From contig NZ_CP150218.1 of NCBI RefSeq assembly GCF_037969875.1, positions 4,774,001 to 4,838,000 on the forward strand: a stretch of 64,000 bases of DNA, in the 5' to 3' direction. Below, piece after piece: positions 52,678-61,811 of the stretch. How positions within the stretch are numbered: position 1 is the first letter of the stretch; the number at the start of each line of letters is the position of its first letter. Position numbers and translations under genes: made by a program. The stretch comes from Paenibacillus sp. FSL R7-0337. Its GTDB lineage: Bacteria; Bacillota; Bacilli; Paenibacillales; Paenibacillaceae. The notes under the pieces were generated by a model that saw only the letters and a list, made by a program, of their open reading frames with translations, was not told where the DNA came from and did not search any database.

Positions 52678-53274
52678 TTACATTTCGTAGTCGTACTGTA
52701 TGGGTGGCCAGTACCTTCCGTGGTCCTCATTGAGGGGCGGTTCATCATCATCTTCGAATTTGTAGCCATTGGAGCCATCATCAAAAAAATCCGGCTCGAT
52801 GTCGTCGGCCTCGTCTGGGTTCGGGTGCAAATATTCGTCCGATTCATTGCTGATTTCACCGTAAAAGTCGCCCAACAATTCAATGATTTCGTCCTCGTCA
52901 GGATCAGAAGGGTCTACAAATGGTACCACTGCCGCGACCCCAGCCCACAACCCTCCATTTCTCAGAGGACGATGCTCAATGCGGATAAGGCATTCTTTGT
53001 CGATGATATCAATAGGGTCAAACTCTCTAGGCACAATACCCAGCAATGCTTGAATGGCCCGGCCAGCTTTATTCGTCGTAGAGTAAGGAAGAATGTATTT
53101 TTCCTGTACTCTTTTTGTCTTGGACTGATGTTGAATTTCGAACTTGATTACAAGTTGATCGAACACGCCGAAAGGGGTTCTTACCCTTGTATCTACATAG
53201 GCCGAATCTACATAGGCGAAGAAGACTTTTTCGGGCAAATATACGTTTGGGGCATCGTTTCTACGCAGTGTCAT
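52678..53274 (-). CDS. Hypothetical protein with long acidic tail
   Basis: ATG 53274 follows AAAGGAGATG. The 198-residue protein has a beta-rich N-terminal half (VFFAYVDSAYVDTRVRTPFG, LVIKFEIQHQSK) and ECLIRIEHRPLRNGG, then a strongly acidic tail (PDEADDIEPDFFDDGSNG, EDDDEPPLNED). An OB-like core with acidic tail recalls single-strand DNA-binding proteins, but no conserved SSB motif is seen. It may be a DNA-metabolism gene of the recombinase module. Uncertain. Confidence 0.6.
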   Translation of the reverse strand: MTLRRNDAPNVYLPEKVFFAYVDSAYVDTRVRTPFGVFDQLVIKFEIQHQSKTKRVQEKYILPYSTTNKAGRAIQALLGIVPREFDPIDIIDKECLIRIEHRPLRNGGLWAGVAAVVPFVDPSDPDEDEIIELLGDFYGEISNESDEYLHPNPDEADDIEPDFFDDGSNGYKFEDDDEPPLNEDHGRYWPPIQYDYEM

Positions 53275-53599
53275 TGTATTGACATCTCCTTTGTTTTGAG
53301 TGTCCACCCTCTTCACCCTCCGAAATTTGAATGAAGACCCGTAATGAAATTGGAATGTGAATGTTTTTATGATTCTTACCTTTTCAAAGGGTGAAAGGGT
53401 GGATTGAACAAATTTGCTTGGCTTACATCAACTCTTGCCCCACCCAGTATTCCTATCCAAAAAGGGTAGAAGGGTCAGACTGGATCAGAATCAGCGGATT
53501 CAACTATCCTGATGACATGGACTCGAGAACTGGAAGAGGCAGAGATAACCTTTTTCCGGGTGAACTTGTTGCTCTCATGGTCGATCAGGCCCTCATCCT

Positions 53600-53998
53600 T
53601 CCAAAGCTGTAGACTTGCGCCGGGTGTGCTCTGCGGCCGGCAACATCATCCCAACGTCAACCGGGGCAGCAAAAGCAATAGGGCTCGTAATTCCTTTCTT
53701 GGATGGCAAACTGGATGGTATATCCCAAAGAGTGCCGGTTATGGCCAACTCCCTGACAGAATTGACAGCAGTCGTGGGCGGTTCCGTAACTGCGGAGCAG
53801 GTCAACAAGAAAATGGAGCAGTCCCAATCGGAGCAATACGGATATACAGAGGAAGAACTTGTTTCGTCCGATATTATCGGCATGACTTACGGTAGCTTAT
53901 TTGACGCTACGCAAACAAAGGTAACGGAACTAGGAACAGATACCCTAGTGAAAATAGCAGCATGGTACGATAACAAAACTCCTTTACCAGCCAAATGA
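53600..53998 (+). pseudogene. gap: C-terminal fragment of glyceraldehyde-3-phosphate dehydrogenase
   Basis: The frame reads RRVCSAAGNIIPTSTGAAKA, GKLDGISQRVPV, SLTELTAVV and DIIGMTYGSLFDATQTKVTE, then LVKIAAWYDN, unmistakably the last third of GAPDH. The catalytic cysteine and NAD-binding parts are absent. It probably arrived as a recombination by-product. Confidence 0.88.
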
Positions 53999-53999
53999 T

Positions 54000-54360
54000 T
54001 CGCACCGCCAAATATCTCGCGGAGTTGTAATGTTAAGTGGACTATATTGAAACATCCGAATCCTGAAATTTGATGCGGCCAAAGTACTAGAGTGATTTAA
54101 ATATTGAATTTCGCAAAGTTCGTCAAAAGAAGCTGTATATAAAACCTCATAGGCCAGAATGCAAGATTCTCATAAATATAGCGAGTGAATCAATATATCT
54201 ATATACCGAGTAATCTTAAAATTAAAAGAGCCAAACTATACTTAGCGGTTTGGTTCTTTTAATATGTAAAAAATGCGAAAAGAGGCTAAGGGACCAAGTT
54301 CTTGTCCAGTATGTTGACAAGAATAAAGTCCGCCTTCTTTGATTAGAATCAAAAAAAAGC
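54000..54360. other. Gap with a terminator; no gene
   Basis: A terminator AAAAGAGCCAAAC..GTTTGGTTCTTTT lies at 54224-54260. The rest is A/T-rich sequence before the MerR promoter. Confidence 0.6.
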
Positions 54361-54391
54361 TTGAGGTTAAAGTAACTTTAACGTTTATACT
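54361..54391 (+). promoter_or_regulatory. MerR-type promoter with operator
   Basis: TTGAGG (-35) and TATACT (-10) are 19 bp apart, the long spacer used by MerR regulators. A perfect dyad GTTAAAGT-A-ACTTTAAC fills the spacer. Confidence 0.8.
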
Positions 54392-54412
54392 CATACTAGA
54401 AAGGGGTTGAGA

Positions 54413-55183
54413 ATGATAAATAAGAAGTATTATACCGTTGGTTCATTCGCCAAACTAACCTCAACACCGAAACCTACGCTGCGCTTTTATGATCGCAAGG
54501 GGCTGCTCAAACCAAGCGGATACACGGAGGGTGGATACCGTACTTATTCTGATGAGGATCTGCTCCGACTCAATCAAATATTGACCTTGAAATATTTAGA
54601 TTATTCCTTGGATGAAATTGGAAAGTATTTGGAGCAGGACAGCAAGGATTTTAAGACTTCTCTGGAGAGGCAATATGAGCTGTTGCTGGAGAAGCAGCAG
54701 CATATCCAGCGTGTTGTGGGAACGATTGAACAGGTAAAAGCAGTTGTTAAGGATAACGATACGTTGGATCCTGGGCTGATTATGCTGATGATTAACTCCA
54801 TTCAGCACGAGGCGGAGCGGAAGCAGTGGTTCTCCGAGCGTGTGCCGGATACAGTCGTACAATCGGTGTTTATGAGTGAATTAAGTTTGGAAGAACGGCT
54901 CCGGATAGAACGTGAAATGACGTTAGAACTTAACGAACTGCTCGTGATGTCCAAACAAGGACTGCCGCCGGAACATCTGCTTGTTCATGAGCATGCGCTT
55001 ACTCTGTTTCTGATGATCGAGCGATTGCTGGGACAGGAGCTGTGGAATAGCGAGACCGGAAAAGTGCTGGAGGAGATGGATCCGCATCTCTTCCCGAACC
55101 TGGAACAAGACTTTAAGAACTACTTGATTGAAGCGGTTCGTCATATGTTGATTCGTCAATGGGGAGAGAAAGAAAAAGAATAG
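54413..55183 (+). CDS. MerR-family transcriptional regulator
   Basis: The 256-residue protein begins with a MerR helix-turn-helix (YYTVGSFAKLTSTPKPTLRF, YDRKGLLKPSGYTEGGYRTY) and a coiled coil (KTSLERQYELLLEKQQHIQR). A long helical C-terminal domain follows, probably for ligand binding. ATG 54413 follows GAAAGGGG. The 19-bp-spacer promoter with a dyad directly upstream points to control of its own gene by DNA unwinding. The TraB/GumN gene follows 78 bp later and may be under the same control. Confidence 0.9.
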   Translation: MINKKYYTVGSFAKLTSTPKPTLRFYDRKGLLKPSGYTEGGYRTYSDEDLLRLNQILTLKYLDYSLDEIGKYLEQDSKDFKTSLERQYELLLEKQQHIQRVVGTIEQVKAVVKDNDTLDPGLIMLMINSIQHEAERKQWFSERVPDTVVQSVFMSELSLEERLRIEREMTLELNELLVMSKQGLPPEHLLVHEHALTLFLMIERLLGQELWNSETGKVLEEMDPHLFPNLEQDFKNYLIEAVRHMLIRQWGEKEKE

Positions 55184-55261
55184 GTCAACACAATTCCTAG
55201 ATCCCTTAAAGTCGGAATCAAGCCGCTTTTAACTATTACAACTAGAAGGAGCTGTATTTAA

Positions 55262-56515
55262 ATGAAAAAACTTAGCGCTGCAATACTATCCCTAGGCTTA
55301 CTTACCTCTGGACTTTCTTCCGCTCATGCAGCAGAGAAGGCCTCGTCCGTATGGCTAAACGGTGAGCAGATCCAGTTTAGCCAATCTGCACCGATTGTAG
55401 AAAAAGGAGTGACCCTTGTCCCGTTGCGTCCCCTTCTGGAGAAGCTGGGCGTTAACGTGAAATGGGATCAAGCGACACATACCGTCAGCGGTTCCAAAGG
55501 AAGCCTTTCCTTACTCTTGAAGATTGGCAGCACAAACGCCACTGCAAACGGCAAAGCAGTCAAGCTCGATGCAGCGCCAAAGCAAATCCGGAATGTAACC
55601 TATGTGCCACTTCGCTTTGTTGCTGAAACTACAGGCTATCAAGTGGCCTGGAACCAATCGCTGCGCCAGGTTACCCTTACTACCAAGCAGCATTCCGAAA
55701 GCCGCGGCTTTCTGTGGAAAGTAGAAAATAAAGGAAACACGTTATATTTGCTGGGTTCAATCCATCATGTACCCGAAGGTATGTATCCACTGCGTCCGGA
55801 GATTGAGAATGCGTTAAAAGCTGCCAACTACTTGGGCGTAGAGGTCGATGTGTCGACAGTCAGTTCCGAAGAATTACAAAAACAGGTATTGGACCTGGGC
55901 GTTTATAAAGACGGAACCACACTGAAGGATCATATCTCCGCAGAAACGTATAAAAAAGTTACATCGTTCCTGAAAGCAAATGAAATGCCCGAAAATAGCT
56001 TCGATATTTTCAAACCGTGGTTTGTCACTCAACAGATCATGAACCTTCAAGTTGCAAAAGATGGCTATACACCAGAAAAAGGCATTGATAATTATCTGAT
56101 TGAAATGGCTAATACAGCGAAAAAACCGATAGTATCACTAGAAACTATGGAATCGCAATTGAAGATGAACAACAACTTCTCTGAAGACTTGCAGGAAAGG
56201 CTGTTGCTCCAGAACCTGGATCCCAAATCTGTGACACCTCCTTCTCCGGATGTAGGGATAGATTATCTTAATAAAATGTGGATTGAAGGCGATGAAAAAG
56301 CCTTGAATGAGTTCACCACTACTGGCTGGGATGCTGAATACTTCCAAGGTCTAATAAATGACCGCAACGAAGAAATGGCCAAGAAGATTAAAGGCTATCT
56401 GAACGGTGATAAAAAAGAAACCTATATGATTGTAGTTGGAATGCTGCATTTGCTGGGCGACCAAGGGGTAGTTCCATTGATGGAAAAGGAAGGCTTCAAA
56501 GTAACAAAACAGTAG
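55262..56515 (+). CDS. Secreted TraB/GumN-family protein with copper-amine-oxidase-like N-terminal domain
   Basis: The 417-residue protein has a signal peptide (KKLSAAILSLGLLTSGLSSA) and an N-terminal copper amine oxidase-like domain (about 30-140; VTLVPLRPLLEKLGVNVKWD, VTYVPLRFVAETTGYQVAWN). A TraB/GumN domain follows: LYLLGSIHHVPEGMYPL with the conserved GxxH, GVEVDVSTVSSEEL, and a C-terminal VVGMLHLLGDQGVVPLME. TraB proteins are thought to be metalloproteases or sheddases. AGAAGGAG precedes the ATG. The fusion type is common in Paenibacillaceae. It may respond to the upstream MerR. Confidence 0.9.
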   Translation: MKKLSAAILSLGLLTSGLSSAHAAEKASSVWLNGEQIQFSQSAPIVEKGVTLVPLRPLLEKLGVNVKWDQATHTVSGSKGSLSLLLKIGSTNATANGKAVKLDAAPKQIRNVTYVPLRFVAETTGYQVAWNQSLRQVTLTTKQHSESRGFLWKVENKGNTLYLLGSIHHVPEGMYPLRPEIENALKAANYLGVEVDVSTVSSEELQKQVLDLGVYKDGTTLKDHISAETYKKVTSFLKANEMPENSFDIFKPWFVTQQIMNLQVAKDGYTPEKGIDNYLIEMANTAKKPIVSLETMESQLKMNNNFSEDLQERLLLQNLDPKSVTPPSPDVGIDYLNKMWIEGDEKALNEFTTTGWDAEYFQGLINDRNEEMAKKIKGYLNGDKKETYMIVVGMLHLLGDQGVVPLMEKEGFKVTKQ

Positions 56516-56807
56516 TACTTACTCCGGTAAAGTCCTCGCCGTATTCAAAGCGTATTAGGATAATTTAATAATATCGGTTTTAATTTTAGATAGTAAATGA
56601 AATTAAAGAAATTCTGGATATTAAACATAAACAGGGGGGACATGCCAGTAATCAGTAATGCGTTGTCACGACTTTATTTTCTATATTATATTTGTAAGTT
56701 CACCTATAAGAAGCTATAGATTGGTAATAATAGCATTCGAGTAACTAATCATCACATAAGCGATAATACGGTATCGTATCGTTGCATTTTTGAAAGGATG
56801 ATGTCTT

Positions 56808-57210
56808 GTGAATTTCGCTTCTGTACGCATAATTACTGACGACTTGGATCGACTCGTCGTGTTCAATGAGAAAGTCACAGGTGTTTTGGGGAAGCGCCCC
56901 GCGCCTGTCTTCGCTGAGTTCGATCTGCCATCGTGTACTCTGGCGATCGGCCACTCCCAGACGGTGCAACTGTTCGGCGCCGCTTCCGCGCGCGGCCGAC
57001 AACCACACTGTCATCATCGAGTTTCGCGTCCACGACGTCGATGCCGAGTACACTCGCTTGAAGTCGCTTGTCGACGAGTGGGTACAGGAACCGACCACAA
57101 TGCCATGGGGGAACCGCTCTGCACTGTTTCGCGACCCCGACGGCAACCTCGTCAACCTCTTCGCTCCGGTTACCGAGGAAGCGCTCGAGCGGTTCAGCGG
57201 CAGGCCTTAA
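56808..57210 (+). pseudogene. VOC-family (glyoxalase/dioxygenase-like) gene with frameshift
   Basis: The frame from 56808 reads NFASVRIITDDLDRLVVFNE, FAEFDLPSCTLAIGHSQTV. A shift near 56990 moves to ADNHTVIIEFRVHDVDAEYT, ALFRDPDGNLVNLFAPV. Joined, the two make a normal VOC protein. The DNA is clearly GC-richer than its surroundings, with CGCGCGCGGCCG and many CGAC/GTCG words, suggesting transfer from an actinobacterium. Confidence 0.78.
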
Positions 57211-57289
57211 CGGACAGCGTTCCCTACGCTAAGAGTAATGGAGGGAGTTCGCGCCTGAAAGCCTCGTAGTACATCGAGATCGGTTAAGC

Positions 57290-57524
57290 AGTATGTCAGC
57301 ATTGCAACTGGTGAAGTTATTATGGCTGCTAATGTTGGAAGAGATATTCTTGCTTCATTTACTGATCTTGTCGGTGTGCGTTCGAAAGCCTATGAAACCA
57401 AGCTAAGAGAGGCAAGAGACGAAGCCTTTAAAGAAATGACACAGGATGCTTCTTAAATGGGAGCCAATGCCATTATCGGTGTTGATGTCAATTACGAAGT
57501 AGTCCGTCAAGGTATGCTAATGGG
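57290..57524 (+). pseudogene. YbjQ-family gene, broken by stop and insertion
   Basis: The frame reads YVSIATGEVIMAANVGRDIL, GVRSKAYETKLREARDEAFK, MGANAIIGVDVNYEVVR, the YbjQ (DUF74) signature. An in-frame TAA at 57454 splits it, and the end is replaced by IS110 sequence. Confidence 0.75.
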
Positions 57525-58061
57525 GGCTAAATTGGAGCTCAAGGCATTGCTTGAGCAGTATGACATGTTCAATCGCCAACTCCAAGATATGATGACGCAG
57601 GTAGAGCAACTCCTAGAAATCATTCCAGGTACTGAAGAAATGCTAACCATCCCTGGCGTTGCAATCGTCACATTAGCTGGACTTCTGGCTGAAGTTGGTG
57701 ATCTGCAAGGTTATGAGCATAGCCAGCAGATCAACAGGCTTGCAGGCTTTAAACTCAAAAAGAATAGTTCTGGTAAGAAGAAAGGTAAATCAACGATCAC
57801 AAAATGTGGACGATCCAGACTGCGAGCGCTATTATTCCGAGAGGTGATGCCTATGATAGCCAATAACGCAGCGTTCAAAGCATTGCATCAATATTTCACC
57901 AAGCGGAGCCATAATCCGCTGAAAAAGAAACAATCCCTTGTCACCTTATATAGGAAACTTATTTGAGTGCTCTACACATTGGGGATAAAGAAAATTCGTT
58001 ACAATGCAACAGCTGTATTAGGACCGATTCGTCAGTGCCACTTACAGATAGCTGCTTAAAT
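57525..58061 (+). pseudogene. IS110-family transposase, C-terminal fragment
   Basis: The frame reads LLEIIPGTEEMLTIPGVAIV, LAEVGDLQGYEHSQQINRLA, GKSTITKCGRSRLRALLFRE, HNPLKKKQSLVTLYRKLI, the C-terminal Tnp domain of IS110. It then stops at TGA 57964 where LYTLGIKKIRYNATAVLGPI continues. The N-terminal DEDD part is lost; the frame is fused to YbjQ. Confidence 0.82.
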
Positions 58062-58458
58062 CAAACTATATATTTGCTGAATAAACGCTTAAGGTAGGCA
58101 ACAACGACAACAGCAGCACGGATCAGTCGCAGAAACATCATCGATAGGGCAATGGCAATGACCGAGTAAAGGAGCAAGAAGCGACGTTCCTCCCTTGAGA
58201 GGTAGAACAAAGGAAGGGTTAAGACCCCACCTGACATGGAAGGGTAAACCGTCGAGGGAATGGTGTGGATATCCAAGGTGCGATCATAGCAGCGTAACCA
58301 TGGATTGTGAATTAATACCCAACCTTTGTTTCCCCCTACGCTTTTTTTTCAAAACCGTTGTCAAACAACATGATATCTCTAACTCTTGAAGTAGTCGATG
58401 TTGAAATCTTAAGAAACAAGAGCAAGAAAGAAAATATTAATTTATAGTGGGAGTGTTT
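58062..58458. other. Non-coding stretch after IS110 fragment
   Basis: No gene is supported. The 3' non-coding part of IS110/IS1111 elements can carry a guide (bridge) RNA, but none can be shown here. Confidence 0.3.
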
Positions 58459-59265
58459 ATGATGTCAATCAATAGGCTGCAAGAATCTTTGGATCCTGCC
58501 CTTCGGGTTCGTCCCCGCGTAGGATGGGCTGTTCTCACATATTTCCTCTACAGCGCAGTCTTCTACGCGATCTTCGTGCTCAACGGCATCGACTACACGC
58601 GAGTGGGTGAGAGTGAGCGGACTCTTCTTATCTGGTACATAGCACCGCTGTCCGGCGGTGCCGTGCTAACCATCACAATGGTCACGATCTACGGATGGTG
58701 GCGCCCCAGCCTGGTTGAAAGGCGGCGTCTTTCTCGATGGACAATGACTCTCCCGATCATCATGATAGTCATCGCGATCGTGAACATGCTGACCGGCGAT
58801 TTCACCCGTGTCACGCCCCTCATGTGGCTGTATCTCATCTTCGGCAGTATCATGGTCGGCTTCAATGAGGAGATGATCAACCGAGGTCAGTTGATAGTTG
58901 CTCTGCGCAGCCGATTCGGCGAAACCGGGGTCTGGCTGCTCTCAACAGCGATGTTCGCAGTCTTCCACCTGCCGAACATGTTCTGGGGCATCGGGGCTGT
59001 TGCCCTGTACCAGGTAATGATCGCTTTCGGCCTCGGTTCGATCTTCTATCTCGCCCGGCGGTCTACCGGATCGCTCGTGGCCTCCATGTTCCTGCACGGG
59101 CTCTGGGACTTTAGCGTCTTCTCAGCGAATGGCGCATCGGCATTACCCATCGCTGGTATACTAGCTCCGTTGTTGGTGATCGCTGCAGCGATCACGGTTC
59201 CGATCATCCTCCGCCGTGAAAAGCGACGCGATAGCGCCCAAAGCGTGTCGCGACCAGTCGGCTGA
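58459..59265 (+). CDS. CPBP-family intramembrane metalloprotease
   Basis: The 268-residue membrane protein has the CPBP/Abi motifs: NEEMINRGQLIVAL (EExxxR) near residue 138, FAVFHLPNMFW near 172, and FLHGLWDFS near 215. About eight hydrophobic segments are present. Such proteases process membrane substrates or protect against self-made bacteriocins. TGGGAGTG precedes two ATG codons (58459/58462). The coding DNA is GC-rich compared with its flanks, like the VOC gene, suggesting a transferred gene. Confidence 0.88.
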   Translation: MMSINRLQESLDPALRVRPRVGWAVLTYFLYSAVFYAIFVLNGIDYTRVGESERTLLIWYIAPLSGGAVLTITMVTIYGWWRPSLVERRRLSRWTMTLPIIMIVIAIVNMLTGDFTRVTPLMWLYLIFGSIMVGFNEEMINRGQLIVALRSRFGETGVWLLSTAMFAVFHLPNMFWGIGAVALYQVMIAFGLGSIFYLARRSTGSLVASMFLHGLWDFSVFSANGASALPIAGILAPLLVIAAAITVPIILRREKRRDSAQSVSRPVG

Positions 59266-59341
59266 TTCATTCGTGCGGTCGACGAGCGCGCTCCTCGTCT
59301 CGCAGCCAACACGCCGGCCAGCAGTCCTGACTAGGTGCACT

Positions 59342-59764
59342 TTTGATTCAAATAGCGCCAAATTTGATGGGATTGGAAATCGGGTCAACTGGTGGACGAA
59401 AGAAGACTATAAGAAATTCGAAGCCAAAGCTAAGGCCGTTGTTGACCAATACAGCAAATTAGAGTATCTGGGCCAAAAATTCAATGGACAACGGACATTA
59501 CAAGATAATAATGTAGACATTGCCGGACTGCAGGTTGCGCTTGAAGCGGTAAAACAAGAGTTCTATACCTCATGGGCAACCGTTTGGAGACAGAAGGCGC
59601 TTCCTGAAGTTGAACAATTCCTTCTAGCCATCGATCCTAATCCGCCGGTCAAATTTAGGATAAATGTCGTGGTTGCTAATACCAATGATTTTTACTCCAC
59701 ATTTGGTGTGAAGAAAGGCGATGCTATGTACATTGCCCCTAATGATAGAATTACGCTTTGGTAA
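59342..59764 (+). pseudogene. C-terminal fragment of an M13 (neprilysin-like) metallopeptidase
   Basis: The frame reads FDSNSAKFDGIGNRVNWWTK, YSKLEYLGQKFNGQRTLQDN, VDIAGLQVALEAVKQEFYTS, WRQKALPEVEQFLLAIDPNP and STFGVKKGDAMYIAPNDRIT, typical of the last 140 residues of M13/PepO. The HExxH region is absent and LGENIAD-type ExxD has become DNNVDIAG. Confidence 0.82.
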
Positions 59765-59929
59765 AATATTGTATGAGCAAATAAAAGAGACGTAACTCTG
59801 ACATCGAGTCATACCAAAATCCTTATATTGATCGTTGCCAACGGCACCTCCATTGGATATAAGAATTTTGGCCAAGCAAAGAATTTCCTGATTGGGGTGT
59901 AGAAACATTAGGAAATTTAGGTTATTATG

Positions 59930-61085
59930 TAAAAAACTATAGTTTCTCTCGCGGTATGGAAGGGGAAGGTTTTCGTCGGTTTTCTGTTTTATGCCGAGCA
60001 GCGCCTGATTGATGGCGACCATTCGGTTACTCCAATCGGGGTAGTCCAGCTCAATTAGACGTTTATGCACACGAGCAAACTTCTGGTCGCCTTTGTATTT
60101 GTCAGCCAACATTCTGTCGCGTCGGTTTTGTTCGCAGATACGCTCGAAAATCGTTCGCAGGATTTTAATGTCATTTTCCAGTTCCTCAGGTGTAGGCGTT
60201 TCGGTCAGTTTTTTCTTTTTAAACAGCCGTTCCAATTCCTCATAGAGGGTAACATAGACAGGGTCTTTGTGATCGAAGTTTTGCTGCATCGCCTCACGAG
60301 TTTTACGGACTTGCTCTTTGTAATCCTCCACCAAGCCAAGGGGCAGTTCTTGCTCGCTCACCTTGCGGAAGGAGAACACGATTTCCTCAAGTGCCATATT
60401 GAGAATGTTCGAGTGATCTTCGGCATTTTCTAACGCTTCGCGTTGGTTGATCAGGGCAAGGCGATTGTTTACTTCCGTCAGCAAATTGTTCAGCTTTTTG
60501 AAGTCGAGCTTGTCGGCTAGATCATCATGACCGTAAGTACGGATTAGGTTGCCCAGCACCTTGGCGTTTTCCAAAGCCCGTTTTAGTTCGAGAATTTCGG
60601 TGCGGTCATCAATTTCGCTGATCTGCTCGCTGAACCTCTCGGCATTCTGTATATCGTAATAGAATAGCTTCTCGTGAATCAGCCCGATTTCTGCTTCGAT
60701 TTCTTCTGCAGGTTTGAATAGCGTGCTGTACTGTTGCCATTCTTCTCCGATTTCCTCTTCGAATTCCTTGAAGTAGGCGGCGTTGGTGTTGTCAAACTCG
60801 CGCCTGATATCAGCGAAATCCACCACAAAGCCATACCGGAAGTCTTTGTAGGGACGGTTCACCCGTGTTAACGTTTGAAGCAGATTGTGATCTCTGACCA
60901 CGCGATTCAAGTAAAGCTTCTTCAATCGTTTGGCATCAAAGCCCGTCAGAAGCATATTATTGAGAATAAGCAGGTCGATATTGCCGAGCTTAAACTCATC
61001 TCGGTTGTTTCGGCGCGTTTCTATGTCGTCCACATCGTGAAGGATAAGCGATGTTCTTATATCCGGATACTTTTCGCATATGGTC
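59930..61085 (-). pseudogene. hsdR: Fragment of type I restriction subunit HsdR
   Basis: The minus-strand frame (GTG 61033 is only an internal codon) reads ICEKYPDIRTSLILHD, LLTGFDAKRLKKLYLNRVVR, LLQTLTRVNRPYKDFRYGFV (helicase motif VI region), and a long helical C-terminal part. The N-terminal nuclease and first helicase motifs are missing. No hsdM or hsdS is nearby, so it cannot work. Confidence 0.82.
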
Positions 61086-61089
61086 CCGA

Positions 61090-61434
61090 ATAGTTTTTTT
61101 CGCAGGTGAAAACATACGGTATAATTGGCTTCCGAGTAAAATTAAAGATATAGACATCGCCATGTATTATAATCACATCGGAGATGATAGTAATTTAAAC
61201 TGGATAAAAAATATAAACGAAAATGCTCAATTAGTCATTGATGGAGGTTATTTAAAGGATATTCCTTTGCACATTCTATCATCGGATACCGGCGGTGACT
61301 GGAGTAGGGTGCAACAACAGCTGTTGCATTGGTCCAACGACAGCCATCAGGAAACCCTAGCTAATTCTAAACATTATATCCATTGGTCTAACAAAGAAGC
61401 AGTTCTTAATAAAATTTTAGATATGCTGAACTAG
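61090..61434 (+). pseudogene. C-terminal fragment of an alpha/beta hydrolase
   Basis: The frame reads LNWIKNINENAQLVIDGGYL, DIPLHILSSDTGGDWSRVQQ and NSKHYIHWSNKEAVLNKILD. The strand-then-His pattern fits the last third of an alpha/beta hydrolase. It has no start and abuts the hsdR fragment. Confidence 0.55.
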
Positions 61435-61457
61435 CTAAGGCGCCGGGTCAAAAATTA

Positions 61458-61500
61458 AGAAAAAGAGCAGGTTATCGAAAAGATAGCCTGCTCTTTTTCT
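61458..61500. terminator. Bidirectional terminator
   Basis: AGAAAAAGAGCAGG.TATC pairs with GATA.CCTGCTCTTTTTCT around a 5-nt loop, with A- and T-runs on either side. Confidence 0.9.
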
Positions 61501-61549
61501 GGCATTGATACCTCTTTCGACAAAGAGATCAGGCCGTCCTTCGTAAAAT

Positions 61550-61709
61550 TTGCCGTTACAGACAGCGCGGTGAACCGTATCATAAGTAGCGGCAAGTTTT
61601 TGAAGAAAAACTCGCAAGAGCCTGTATTTGCAGCATGACGACGTTAGGAGCAGGGTAGGTCACACTCCGGTCGGTACGGTGCGTAAACGGGTTTCTGCGG
61701 GTTTATTTG
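61550..61709 (+). repeat. Structured repeat element, copy C (long form)
   Basis: This has the same plan as copy B: TTGCCG/CGGCAA enclosing GGTGAACCGTATCATAAGTA, then AGTTTTT..AAAAACT, CTGTA-TT-TGCAG, GGTAGGTCACACTCCGGTCG and CTGCGGGTTTATTTG. Stem bases differ from B while pairing is largely kept. Confidence 0.65.
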
Positions 61710-61811
61710 CATGCACTCATGAAGAAACGATGAAAATATCCCTGACGATGATGGGGGGATGCACGATTTTTTCAGATGATTTTGCTTGACGAAATCAATT
61801 CAGGAGTACAA

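Noticed and set aside
53391..53612. Plus-strand 73-codon frame before the gap fragment
   Set aside because: No ribosome site or family; it runs into the GAPDH fragment out of frame.
57457..57966. A novel YbjQ-transposase fusion protein
   Set aside because: The junction joins a stop-interrupted YbjQ piece to a decayed IS110 end; it is an insertion scar, not a functional fusion.
58062..58458. Bridge RNA of the IS110 remnant
   Set aside because: The element is truncated and I could not find paired guide loops; only an alignment with complete relatives could show it.
59216..59341. Coding start for the M13 fragment
   Set aside because: This part is antisense or tail sequence of the CPBP region; homology to M13 begins only at about 59342.
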